DNA of 64,000 nucleotides. Source: Candidatus Obscuribacterales bacterium (lineage in GTDB: Bacteria; Cyanobacteriota; Vampirovibrionia; Obscuribacterales; Obscuribacteraceae). Below are positions 18,040 through 26,798 of the stretch, in pieces. Every line of letters begins with the position of its first letter. Positions within the stretch are counted from its first letter, which is position 1. Made by a program: the position numbers and the translations under genes. A model generated the notes under the pieces. That model was given only the letters and a program-made list of their open reading frames with translations. It was not told the origin of the DNA and ran no database searches. The stretch covers positions 744,001 to 808,000 of the forward strand of contig JAIETZ010000001.1 of the NCBI GenBank assembly GCA_019744775.1, given 5' to 3'.

Positions 18040-19023
18040 TTATTGCCACAGCGCAATTAGCCTATCTGCAGCCGCTTCCAGCTTGTTACGCTCCGGCAAT
18101 TGCTTCAGCCAACGCTCGGGAATGGCAGAGGCTCCGTGATAGGCGCCCGATAATGCTCCGACAATTGCCGAGCCCGTGTCGGTGTCTCCACCGGCAGACG
18201 CGGCGGCGCATAAAGCTTCTTCCAAATTGTGACGAAATATGAGGAATATTCCGAAAGCGGTCGGTACCGCTTCCTGCACATCAGATTCAATGTTCAAGAG
18301 CGAATAAGGCAGTTCATGTGCCGGATGAATGTAGTCGAGATCTGGAGCAACGTCGTCCCAGTATTCTGCAAAGCGCGCATCAATTTTTTGCGCGGTGGCA
18401 AATTCTGCTTTTACAAAATCACGGACTTCTTGCTCATTGTCTAAACGCTTGCCACTGATAAATCCGGAAACACTTTCAGCCAATACTGCAGCAGCAGCCC
18501 AAACTCGACTGTCTGCGTGCGTCAATTTTGCTTGTTCAACAGCAATGTCCACGACCGACTTTGTATCGGGCAAACAGCCAATTAGATACGCACGCACTGC
18601 AGCAGAATCATGCAATGCTTCAGGCGAATTATCATTCACTGGTTCTTCGCCATCAGCCATGCGACGCAACGAAGCTAAACACGGAGCACCTGGTGCGCCT
18701 CTCAAAAAGGGCTCTGACTCAAGTAATCCGGTAAGACGTCCTTTGAGATCGCCGGAATCAAACTTGCCTTTGTTGGCAATTAGAGAATCTGCTATTGCCA
18801 GCGCTGAATATGTATCGGCCAAAATTGTGCCTGGCTCGTGCCCCGGCAGATGACTACGCAAAAGTCCTGGGCTCAGGTCTCTAATGCCTTGTGGTCCAAG
18901 ACTAGCGACAATTTCCCTGCGAGTAAGCCCAATGCAGCTTCCTCCCATGGAATTAGCCACAGCCGAACCTAGAATTGTGCCTCTAATTCGGTCAGCTACC
19001 TTTTCATCAATCTTGTTAGGCAC
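18040..19023 (-). CDS. ADP-ribosylglycohydrolase family protein
   Basis: Predicted dinuclear-Mg enzyme that removes ADP-ribose from a protein or small molecule. 327 residues from GTG 19023, preceded by TAGGAT. N-terminal DRIRGTILGSAVANSMGG matches the family opening, with the tandem acid block near the first helix, and the C-terminal metal site is AGGDTDTGSAIVGALSGAYHG. Substrate unknown; family members include arginine-ADP-ribose hydrolases and DraG. A TTG at 19062 would extend it by 13 residues. Located alone downstream of the divergent 873-residue gene. Confidence 0.87.
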   Translation of the reverse strand: MPNKIDEKVADRIRGTILGSAVANSMGGSCIGLTRREIVASLGPQGIRDLSPGLLRSHLPGHEPGTILADTYSALAIADSLIANKGKFDSGDLKGRLTGLLESEPFLRGAPGAPCLASLRRMADGEEPVNDNSPEALHDSAAVRAYLIGCLPDTKSVVDIAVEQAKLTHADSRVWAAAAVLAESVSGFISGKRLDNEQEVRDFVKAEFATAQKIDARFAEYWDDVAPDLDYIHPAHELPYSLLNIESDVQEAVPTAFGIFLIFRHNLEEALCAAASAGGDTDTGSAIVGALSGAYHGASAIPERWLKQLPERNKLEAAADRLIALWQ

Positions 19024-19220
19024 GAAATTTATCCTATCTCTGCAATTTCTAAATTCACACAATTTCTAAACAATTATGCCAGAGGAAGTACCCATTCCGA
19101 CTAGCCAAGATAAAACCCGTTGGTCATAAGCCATGTCAGTGGGGTTTTCCCCGCGACAATAAAAGGAAAGTCGTTTAATCTTCTTGGCAACAACTTAATG
19201 CCTCTGGAGGGCTTTTCCAA

Positions 19221-21842
19221 ATGGGTAATTCGATTGATGGAGCCAGTTTTCCTCAAGACCAATTAGAGAAGCGCAAAGCACCACACGCGACAGACTCCGG
19301 ACCTGATTTATTACTCGACTATCTAACATCATCTAGCGACCAAGTCGGCAAATCCGTCAACAAAACAGTCGACAGTGCGTTGACTGACGATAGCCTAATG
19401 GGAACAGGCAGCCGTATTGCTTACGTGCTTGGATCAGGTGCAGCAAAATCAACTGTTGGTTTCGGTAAAGCAGTAGTTCACGATCTGACACCAGAACACT
19501 GGGGTGAAACAGGAGTCAAAGCGGGATCAGCTTTTTTAATTGGCGTCGGCATGCGTACCTTGCTACCAAAAGCTGGCGCAGTTAAAGCCATAGTAGGCAC
19601 AGTAATGGGACTGTCATTCGTAAAAGATGCACTAACACCAGGAATTGAAGCTTGTAGCGCCGCACTAAACAAGCGTAGTCGCGCAGATCTCGATAAAGCC
19701 GCCGACAAAATGGGCGACGGTTACGGGATGTTTGCACTCGACAGTTTGGTCGGTATCAAGCTTGGCATGAAAGGCGAGCATGTTGCGGGCAAAGTAATTG
19801 ACAAACATTTTCCTGGTTTAGATGTTGCTAAATCAAATTTATTGAATAGCACAAGAAATCCCCTCGGCAGAGCAGTGAAAGCATTTGCTGACCCAGTTTC
19901 TCAATCTGCAAAAAGCGTAGAGACCAAGCTCACCGAAAATCGTGATGCCATTCAAGTAAAAATCGATGAGCACAACGTCGCTAAGATCCATGAATTTAAA
20001 ATGCTCCGCCGGAAAGAGCAAGAGATCAAAGACTTGTTTGCAGCAGAAAAAACAGAAACTGAGGCAGCTAAAAAGTCGGCGAAGCCCGATGCTCCAGAGC
20101 TGCCAGTCTCGGGACAAGACAAATTCACATACGACGCAGACAATTTGGCAAAGATTGGCCAAATTCGTGCCGAGGTTCAAAACGCCCGCTCACTAGAAGC
20201 AGAGGAATTTGATCACCTGCAGAACGGAATCATTATGCCCACAGAGGTATCACAGAATCCAGCGCTTAATGAAAAGGTCAATCCTGTTTATCGTCAAACA
20301 ACCGATCAAATAATTGCTTTAGCCAAACGAATGACCAACAAACAAAACGCAGAAGAACTGATGGATTTTGTGAACACACACAAAATCGCTCGAGAGCAAT
20401 TCATGTTTGGACTTCCCAAAGCACTAGACCACAACAACTTCTTCATCGACTTTTGGAAGATAAAGATGGGTGGACTCATCAACAAAGCAGGCGTGCCACC
20501 AGAAACAATCAAACAACACAAGCCGCCTCTTACTGCGGTATTGCCGACCAATGAAGGCCCTTACATTCAACCTTCAATTCCAAAAGTCATGGACACAGCT
20601 GTAGCCGTCGTCGAAGCTGACTCGCGTGTTCACAGAGACGGTCCAGCACAATGTCACGAAGCGGATCACGAATTTACTTTCAATCAATTCTTGCGCTTCG
20701 ACGCCAAGACTCGCGAAAAGTGGTTGGGTGACATTGCCAAAGAAACACTAAAAGAACACAACATCGAAAACAAAGCGATGACCCTAAGCAACGGCAAGCC
20801 ATTCCTAGATCAAAATGGCAAACCTGTAACTTACGAAGAGGCGATCAAGAACATATTGAAAGCACAGCCTAACGAAAACTCTTCCGATTGGGCCGGCACC
20901 GGCGTGAGCGGACATGCACTAGCAGTTCAGTACGGAGCGCTCGAAATGTCCTGGCAGGGACAACTGGGTAAGAATAGCTACATCTCGAAAGCCTTTGCGG
21001 ACGCTGAAAATCCATTAGGATTTGAAGTTCACAATTTGGGACGTAGTCGTATTCTAGCTATGGCTGAAGTTATGAGAATGCGCGCCAACGGGCACGAAAG
21101 ATCGCTCAACATAGCCAATGCTCTAACCAACTGGGCTAATAGAGCAAGCGAAGCAGGCGACACCTATCGCTGGGAAATGCTTAACTACAACGAACAAACA
21201 GGTAGACATTCAAGAACAGGCAATTTCTTAGAAATACCTCTGGCAGTTTGGGATACGGCAATCAAGAAAACAGCACAGAAACAATTGTTCCAGCCATTGG
21301 AAAGACTGAACGGAAAAACTCTGCACGAGTGCTTGCCTGACCAGGGAAAAGTAGTCGACAGATGTTTGGATCTCGCGCAGACAATATCTGATGCCGCCAT
21401 AAAGAATCTGGACAAGGTTGAAGGCTTCGACAAGTACGTCGAAGAGTTCAACGCTAAATATCCGGATCCGCAACTTGGCAAAATGAATATGGTCGACGTC
21501 TTTAACTCAGGGCCAATTGCAGAAGCATTAGCATTTGCAGCAGGTCTTTCCGGCAAAGAAGTTGATGCACGAGTCGATAAAGTACACAGCTGGGTTCGTT
21601 CGCAATTCCGCGACCACCAATACGAACCGTTGCCTGTCGCTAACTCTCCAGCGGCAATAGACCCAATTCCTGTAGCCTTAAAAATGGCCAACGAAGCAAT
21701 TAATTCCTGGAACCGCGCTCGCCGAATGCCGGAAGCTGCCGTAACCAACAATTTGGCTTCGGCAACAGGAGCTTTCAACCTAGATACCCTAATGCGCCAG
21801 CACAGGCTCGACAAAGACCAGGAAAGTCAACAAAAGCAATAG
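19221..21842 (+). CDS. Large protein of unknown function
   Basis: 873 residues, no family recognised and no signal peptide. Residues ~60-180 are Gly/Ala-rich and hydrophobic (TGSRIAYVLGSGAAKSTVGF; KAGSAFLIGVGMRTLLPKAGA; KAIVGTVMGLSFVKDAL), resembling membrane-inserting glycine-zipper stretches. Residues ~235-300 are coiled-coil-like; the rest is helical and soluble, with Cys/His-containing segments (AQCHEADHEF at ~475) that could bind metal. ATG preceded by GGAGGGC (CTGGAGGGCTTTTCCAA). Its hydrophobic centre plus polar flanks recall the 2200-residue protein at 26.8 kb, but I see no clear sequence similarity. Confidence 0.8.
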   Translation: MGNSIDGASFPQDQLEKRKAPHATDSGPDLLLDYLTSSSDQVGKSVNKTVDSALTDDSLMGTGSRIAYVLGSGAAKSTVGFGKAVVHDLTPEHWGETGVKAGSAFLIGVGMRTLLPKAGAVKAIVGTVMGLSFVKDALTPGIEACSAALNKRSRADLDKAADKMGDGYGMFALDSLVGIKLGMKGEHVAGKVIDKHFPGLDVAKSNLLNSTRNPLGRAVKAFADPVSQSAKSVETKLTENRDAIQVKIDEHNVAKIHEFKMLRRKEQEIKDLFAAEKTETEAAKKSAKPDAPELPVSGQDKFTYDADNLAKIGQIRAEVQNARSLEAEEFDHLQNGIIMPTEVSQNPALNEKVNPVYRQTTDQIIALAKRMTNKQNAEELMDFVNTHKIAREQFMFGLPKALDHNNFFIDFWKIKMGGLINKAGVPPETIKQHKPPLTAVLPTNEGPYIQPSIPKVMDTAVAVVEADSRVHRDGPAQCHEADHEFTFNQFLRFDAKTREKWLGDIAKETLKEHNIENKAMTLSNGKPFLDQNGKPVTYEEAIKNILKAQPNENSSDWAGTGVSGHALAVQYGALEMSWQGQLGKNSYISKAFADAENPLGFEVHNLGRSRILAMAEVMRMRANGHERSLNIANALTNWANRASEAGDTYRWEMLNYNEQTGRHSRTGNFLEIPLAVWDTAIKKTAQKQLFQPLERLNGKTLHECLPDQGKVVDRCLDLAQTISDAAIKNLDKVEGFDKYVEEFNAKYPDPQLGKMNMVDVFNSGPIAEALAFAAGLSGKEVDARVDKVHSWVRSQFRDHQYEPLPVANSPAAIDPIPVALKMANEAINSWNRARRMPEAAVTNNLASATGAFNLDTLMRQHRLDKDQESQQKQ

Positions 21843-21925
21843 TCATTGGGATTCCATGACAAATTATTTGGCGGAGGCTATTATGGTTAGTAGCCTGAAG
21901 CCCCAATTTGCAGTGGAGATTAGTA

Positions 21926-23395
21926 ATGGTGAAATTGCAGGCAGCTAAATTTGCCCTCCTGCTCGTCTTATCCATTGGTTTCATAATCTGTGACTCAAGC
22001 AACATCTGCCTTGCAGAACGTGACTCACCGTACGCTCGACAGCATTATCAGCAAGCCATGTCCCTCATTCAAAATGGTGACTATCTCGGTGCCATCGAAC
22101 AGTTAAAGCGTTCTATTGGCTACGATCCGGACAACAAAAATGCCCAACAATATTTGGGACTTTGTTATATGGAAACAGGCAATAACCCGGAAGCCGAGAG
22201 ATACTTTCGCACCGCCTTGAATATAGACAGCAACTTCGTTGAATGCACTTATAACTACGGAGTTTTATTGCGCAGGATGAACAGGACTCACGAAGCGCAA
22301 AATCAATTTCTTAGATCCATTGAAATCAATCCTAAGTATCCGCCTCCTTACTATCAATTGGGACAAATTCTAAAAGAGAAGGGTGATCTTGATGGCGCCA
22401 TTGATAGGTTTGAAACGGCAACACGTTTGAAGCCTGATTTTTATGATGCCCAAAGAGATTTGGGGCTAGCCATATTTGAACGTGCAGGCATTGGTGATAA
22501 CAACGCCGCGTTGGATAAACTCCTTACATGCGCTCGTTTAGTTCCGGACAATCCAATGGTGCATTATTACTTAGGCACCATCTACTGTGCCGACGGCAGA
22601 CTGGATGATGCGGAAAAAGAATATCGCACTGTTTTGGCAATTGACCCACGCCATGCAGCAGCACATTTTGAACTTGGCAAACTACGATACTACAGAGGTG
22701 ACCTTGATCGTTGCATGCTTGAAGTAAAAGAAGCTGAGAAGATAAGTCCCTCTTACGGCGATACAAAGAACTACCCAAAAATTGATCCTGTGGCAATCAA
22801 ACGCATCATTGCCCGCTGCATGGAATTCAAAGGCAAGCGAATAGAATCAGTGGATGCTTGGAAGGAGGCAGCTTCTGTTACTAAGGACAATCAAGCAATT
22901 CTCAAACACATTGCCGAATTGGAAATGCAATTGCGCAAGGAAGCAAAACAGAAAAAGAGAAGCAAGAAAGATCAAATTGTTGTGTTTGATCCCGCTGAAG
23001 TTGACGCGCTAGTTGCACGAGGACTTGGACAATTCGAAGATAATAATTTGCAGGGTGCTCGCCAGAGTTTCAACAAAGCCCTTGAGTTGAACCCCGCCAG
23101 CTTTGAAGCGATGCAGAATCTAGGATTTACGCTTGAAGCAACAGGCGACCTCAATGGGGCTCTTTCGCAATACCAGACGGCAGTTACATTAAATCCACAG
23201 TTTGACGGAGCCTATTACAACATCGCTTATGTGCTGGAAAAGGTGGGTTTGCCTGCCGAAGCCGGCATGATGTATCAGCAATTTCATGAATTAGCCGGCA
23301 AATATCCTTACGATCCAAAGCACATTGTGGCGCTACAGCAGGCGGATGCTCGCGAAAGAGCGAAACAGCAGCAGACCCTCAAGCGTGGTTACTAG
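21926..23395 (+). CDS. Exported tetratricopeptide repeat protein
   Basis: 489 residues from ATG 21926, which has GGAG at 7-base spacing. An N-terminal hydrophobic segment FALLLVLSIGFIICDSS looks like a signal peptide or anchor. Two TPR blocks follow, ~40-270 (about seven units, e.g. YLGLCYMETGNNPEAERYFR, YQLGQILKEKGDLDGAIDRF) and ~365-460 (FEAMQNLGFTLEATGDLNGA), separated by a charged linker rich in Lys. Probably a periplasmic/envelope scaffold; partner unknown. The C-terminal ~25 residues are Gln/Lys/Arg-rich. Confidence 0.88.
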   Translation: MVKLQAAKFALLLVLSIGFIICDSSNICLAERDSPYARQHYQQAMSLIQNGDYLGAIEQLKRSIGYDPDNKNAQQYLGLCYMETGNNPEAERYFRTALNIDSNFVECTYNYGVLLRRMNRTHEAQNQFLRSIEINPKYPPPYYQLGQILKEKGDLDGAIDRFETATRLKPDFYDAQRDLGLAIFERAGIGDNNAALDKLLTCARLVPDNPMVHYYLGTIYCADGRLDDAEKEYRTVLAIDPRHAAAHFELGKLRYYRGDLDRCMLEVKEAEKISPSYGDTKNYPKIDPVAIKRIIARCMEFKGKRIESVDAWKEAASVTKDNQAILKHIAELEMQLRKEAKQKKRSKKDQIVVFDPAEVDALVARGLGQFEDNNLQGARQSFNKALELNPASFEAMQNLGFTLEATGDLNGALSQYQTAVTLNPQFDGAYYNIAYVLEKVGLPAEAGMMYQQFHELAGKYPYDPKHIVALQQADARERAKQQQTLKRGY

Positions 23396-23445
23396 AAACC
23401 TGATAGGGTATATAAAATATAGGCACTCCGAAAATAGGTACCCTT

Positions 23446-23814
23446 ATGCTCGATCACATCTTGAAGATAGATGAATTTCAAAGTCAGCTGGCTGAATATA
23501 GACGACAGCACAGCACAAAAGGGTGCCGAATTACGCATATGATAGGGGTCCCTCTCATCGCATTATCGATCCCGGTGTCATTCTTTAACAAGAGACTTGC
23601 CACAGGCATGTTTGTAATCGGTTGGATATTTCAATTCATTGGACATATTGTTTATCAACATAACCGTCCAATGTTTATGACAGAAATGCGCAGTCCCGCA
23701 ACTATTTTAGCGGCGCTGACATTCGTCACCGAAGAGTGGATACAATTTCTCGACGAAGCATCCCGCAAGAGTGTTGAGCCGCTTAACGAACCAAATACTT
23801 ACGACCTTGGTTAA
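23446..23814 (+). CDS. Mpo1-like (DUF962) small membrane protein
   Basis: 122 residues. Pattern of the DUF962/Mpo1 family: an N-terminal YRRQHSTKGCRITHMIGVPL block with the conserved His, two hydrophobic segments, FIGHIVYQHNRPMF, and an end with TFVTEEW. Yeast Mpo1 is an iron-dependent dioxygenase of 2-hydroxy fatty acids; that activity is not shown for bacterial members. Converges with and overlaps the M50 protease gene by 4 bases. Confidence 0.85.
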   Translation: MLDHILKIDEFQSQLAEYRRQHSTKGCRITHMIGVPLIALSIPVSFFNKRLATGMFVIGWIFQFIGHIVYQHNRPMFMTEMRSPATILAALTFVTEEWIQFLDEASRKSVEPLNEPNTYDLG

Positions 23815-25073
23815 GGTGTAGCCGGTGCCGGCACTGCCGAATCCTTGGTGGTTTCTTCTTTTGAAGCTTCTTCTGCAGGCGGAGTTTGAAGCGATGGCTT
23901 CTCATCCTTAGGAGCTTCAATTTGAGTCTTGTCTTTCTTCTTCAGGTCCAACTTGCCTGTGAGTAATGCAGTTACGTCGTTGACCATAACAACTGCCATT
24001 AAGACAAGCAGGCTGATAAAGCCCCACTTCACTATCTCTCCATGAGTAGTATCGTGCATCGGCTTTCCACGTACCGCTTCAATGAGCATGGCAAACACGT
24101 GCCAACCATCAAGTGCCGGCCACGGCAAGACGTTAATAATTGCCAGGTCGACAGAGATCATAATGGTGAACAAGAACAGTTGACTCCAGTCTTGCTGGGC
24201 AATATCTGCACCAATTTTGATAACGGCAAGAACACCGTGCAAATCCTGCACGCTAAAAGCAGGCTGCCCGTTAACACCACCGGCATGACCACCGGAGGCA
24301 ACTCCAACTATCATCTGCCCCATTGCATCGAGCATACTTGCTGTTAAGACCCAAAGTCTTTCACCGGCAAGCATCATTACATTGAGAAATCCACCATCAA
24401 CTTTGTGATAGCTAATGGGACCTTTTGAAACAAGCGCCATACCAACTTTGCCATCTTTGTTTGTCGTCATCGGTACAAGCATGTCTTTACCGTCACGAAT
24501 AACCTTGACGCTGACTTCTTGCATTTTGCGCGCAACCAAAAGGTGCACGGCTTCATCGGTAGTGGTTACCGTATAGCCGTCGATTTCAAGTATCTGGTCA
24601 CCAATTTGAATTCCGGCTTCTTTGGCAATTGGATTGCTGGCAATAAGTGAATGAACAATTGTCGGTTGCGCCGGCTCACCAAAAGAGAAAAGCATTGCAG
24701 CCATCACAAAGTAAGCAAAGATAACGTTGAATGTCACACCGGCAAGCGCCACACAAATGCGTTGCCAAATTGGGAATTTTCGGAATGGTTTTAGTTGCAG
24801 CCCGAATGTTTCTTCATGAGTACTTGATTCATCACCTAATTCAGGGATAGCAACAAAGCCACCAAGCAAGCACGCGTAAACGCGGAATTCTGTTCCCCAT
24901 TTCTTTCCAAGAACTGCATATGGACCGAATGGCAATCCAAATCCAAATACAGGCGTTTGAAAACCAAAAAATCTTGCAACTGAAAAATGTCCAAATTCAT
25001 GGACAAGAATAAGTATGCTGAGAATTGCCAGCATTACGAAGACTGCAAAAGTTTGCGCTAACAGATGTTCCAC
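23811..25073 (-). CDS. rseP: Site-2-type intramembrane metalloprotease (M50, RseP/MmpA-like)
   Basis: Cuts membrane-bound regulators inside the bilayer. 420 residues. The zinc motif HEFGH lies in the first transmembrane helix (SILILVHEFGHFSVARFFG), a PDZ domain follows at ~125-215, and the third metal ligand is in INVLPWPALDGWH. Only one PDZ is visible. The last ~60 residues are a Lys/Glu/Pro/Ala-rich tail in the cytoplasm (KKDKTQIEAPKDEKP...). GTG start with AGGA upstream. It lies 17 bases after the SpoIID-domain gene, so both are probably one transcript. The regulated substrate is unknown. Confidence 0.92.
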   Translation of the reverse strand: MEHLLAQTFAVFVMLAILSILILVHEFGHFSVARFFGFQTPVFGFGLPFGPYAVLGKKWGTEFRVYACLLGGFVAIPELGDESSTHEETFGLQLKPFRKFPIWQRICVALAGVTFNVIFAYFVMAAMLFSFGEPAQPTIVHSLIASNPIAKEAGIQIGDQILEIDGYTVTTTDEAVHLLVARKMQEVSVKVIRDGKDMLVPMTTNKDGKVGMALVSKGPISYHKVDGGFLNVMMLAGERLWVLTASMLDAMGQMIVGVASGGHAGGVNGQPAFSVQDLHGVLAVIKIGADIAQQDWSQLFLFTIMISVDLAIINVLPWPALDGWHVFAMLIEAVRGKPMHDTTHGEIVKWGFISLLVLMAVVMVNDVTALLTGKLDLKKKDKTQIEAPKDEKPSLQTPPAEEASKEETTKDSAVPAPATP

Positions 25074-25090
25074 AATTTAATTCCTAAAGG

Positions 25091-26542
25091 CTAGATGTAG
25101 TCCAGCATGACATCCTTATAATAGTACTTAAGTATTTGGGGAGCATTATAACCATTTTCCGCCAACGCCTTGGCTCCCCACTGTGAAAGCCCAAGTCCAT
25201 GTCCAAAGCCGCGCCCGGCAAAAACGTACCTGCCTGCCTCGACACCGACGTTAAATTTGGTACTTGGCAGAGCGAGAAATCGTCTGAATTGCTCACCAGA
25301 GACCACTCGAGCCGCTTTACTACCGGATATGAGCATCTTTTGCACTCTCATGGCATCACTGCGCGAGAGAATTTCTATGTTTAACAGTGAGCCAACATCG
25401 ACTTTGTTCTTTCGCAATGTTTCTTCAAGAGCGTCAGTTGATGAGTCCTGTAGCCAGGAAAACTTCGGTGATGCGTCATCAAAGTCAGGCACAGATTGAA
25501 GATAACTTCTGGCCCCTCCCCACACTGATTCTGGCGCTTCCGTGTGTCCACCGCCGCCGCTATGAAAATATGCCGTGATTATTTTGCCGAATTGTTTGAG
25601 AACAATTCCTTGCGTTTGTGCCACTGCTAAATTTCCGGCTTCTGTTTCTTGTGCAACGCCTGTGTAAACTTGATCTTCCGTATTGGCTTTCACATCATAG
25701 CCATCTGTTGCATGCTTGCCTAAATTGGCCATCGCGTATGAGCGCGCAGCAATAGCTTGTGCTTTAAGTGCTTCCGGATGCCACTGTGACGGCATCTCCG
25801 ACGGCAAAACAGAAAGAAGGTAATCTTCCAAATCAACCAAGTTGATCACGTTGAGTTTGTCGTTGCTTGAGCGATTAGGCGTAAGTAACAGTTGCCCGCG
25901 ATAAAGCTTGCCGTTGACGCCAACTAAGCCATCCGGATTTTTTGGTGTCACTACATAACCATTTTGTCCGGCTAGTCCTAGCAAAACACCATGCCAGCCT
26001 TTATCTATATCTTGAGGCGCATTTGGTGTGTAACTTACCGGCTTCAGAGCGCTCGTAGTGGTGGCATCAGCTACTGAAACGGAAAGAGTTCCTCTCTTCG
26101 ATGCCACAATAAACTTCTGAGATGGACCTGAACTGCCGACAATTTCGCCAGTTGCCTGATCAATAATGTCAGCTCCATCAGGCGTGTTTAGATCCAACTT
26201 GTCTGAACCTAACGACAAACCAACTTTGAGCATTTGGGAAAAACTATTTCCTTGAGCTTCCGGTATTGCTGGTCGCAACTCTTGCGAAGACACGGCGCTT
26301 ACACTAAACCCAAAAATCAAAGCAATCGGCAGCAAACGGGAAGCGACATTCCAAAGACTGCCTTTGAACTTTGTCGGACGCGCACTAAGTCGAAAAGAAC
26401 CTGCAGTTGACTCCAAGTAGCTAGCTTGTTTCCAATTGCTAGTAGTCGTTTTTTCAGCTTCCCGGGTCTCCATAAAAGCAAAAACCGCCGCCATACCTGC
26501 GGCTAGTTCTTCCTCAGTCGGTTGTCCTGGCTGATAATCCAC
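25091..26542 (-). CDS. SpoIID/LytB-domain protein with unusual N-terminus
   Basis: Probable lytic enzyme for denuded peptidoglycan glycan strands, anchored in the envelope. 483 residues. One transmembrane/signal-anchor segment at ~68-85 (LLPIALIFGFSVSAVSS); the SpoIID domain runs from ~220 to the end with LEDYLLSVLPSEMPSQW, PEALKAQAIAARSYA, AYFHSGGGGHTEAPESVWGG (catalytic-type Glu positions) and GRGFGHGLGLSQWGA. Residues 1-45 form a short module (EEELAAGMAAVFAFME ... SNWKQASYLES) resembling the small helical subunit/domain of biotin-dependent carboxylases or decarboxylases. First gene of a pair with the M50 protease. Confidence 0.92.
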   Translation of the reverse strand: MDYQPGQPTEEELAAGMAAVFAFMETREAEKTTTSNWKQASYLESTAGSFRLSARPTKFKGSLWNVASRLLPIALIFGFSVSAVSSQELRPAIPEAQGNSFSQMLKVGLSLGSDKLDLNTPDGADIIDQATGEIVGSSGPSQKFIVASKRGTLSVSVADATTTSALKPVSYTPNAPQDIDKGWHGVLLGLAGQNGYVVTPKNPDGLVGVNGKLYRGQLLLTPNRSSNDKLNVINLVDLEDYLLSVLPSEMPSQWHPEALKAQAIAARSYAMANLGKHATDGYDVKANTEDQVYTGVAQETEAGNLAVAQTQGIVLKQFGKIITAYFHSGGGGHTEAPESVWGGARSYLQSVPDFDDASPKFSWLQDSSTDALEETLRKNKVDVGSLLNIEILSRSDAMRVQKMLISGSKAARVVSGEQFRRFLALPSTKFNVGVEAGRYVFAGRGFGHGLGLSQWGAKALAENGYNAPQILKYYYKDVMLDYI

Positions 26543-26723
26543 CGTAGTCCTTCGAACTTTCTAGTAAGACGCTGTCTTAGGGCAACATTATAGTCCCCCT
26601 TGAACACTTAGATGTTCCATAAAACTATTTGCCTAGAGGCTTAACTTTGGCTGAAAAGGCACCCAGGGCGATTATTTCGGGTTCTGCCGGGTAAGTAGAA
26701 AGAGCACAAGTCAATTTCTAATT

Positions 26724-26756
26724 AAGTTAATAGGACACTTCCAGTCCAATTAACTT
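26724..26756. promoter_or_regulatory. Hairpin/inverted repeat upstream of the giant gene
   Basis: Arms AAGTTAATaGGAC and GTCCaATTAACTT: 8-bp outer stem, one A/A mismatch, 4-bp inner stem, 7-base loop. It ends 42 bases before the ATG at 26799. It could be an operator or a leader-RNA structure; no matching T-run for a terminator. Confidence 0.5.
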
Positions 26757-26798
26757 GCGACTCCGGCTACATAAAGCCAGAGGGTTAAGACACAGCGA

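Noticed and set aside
21185-21814. 209-codon minus-strand ORF inside the 873-residue gene
   Set aside because: Antisense shadow with Ser/Arg/Cys bias and no start signal.
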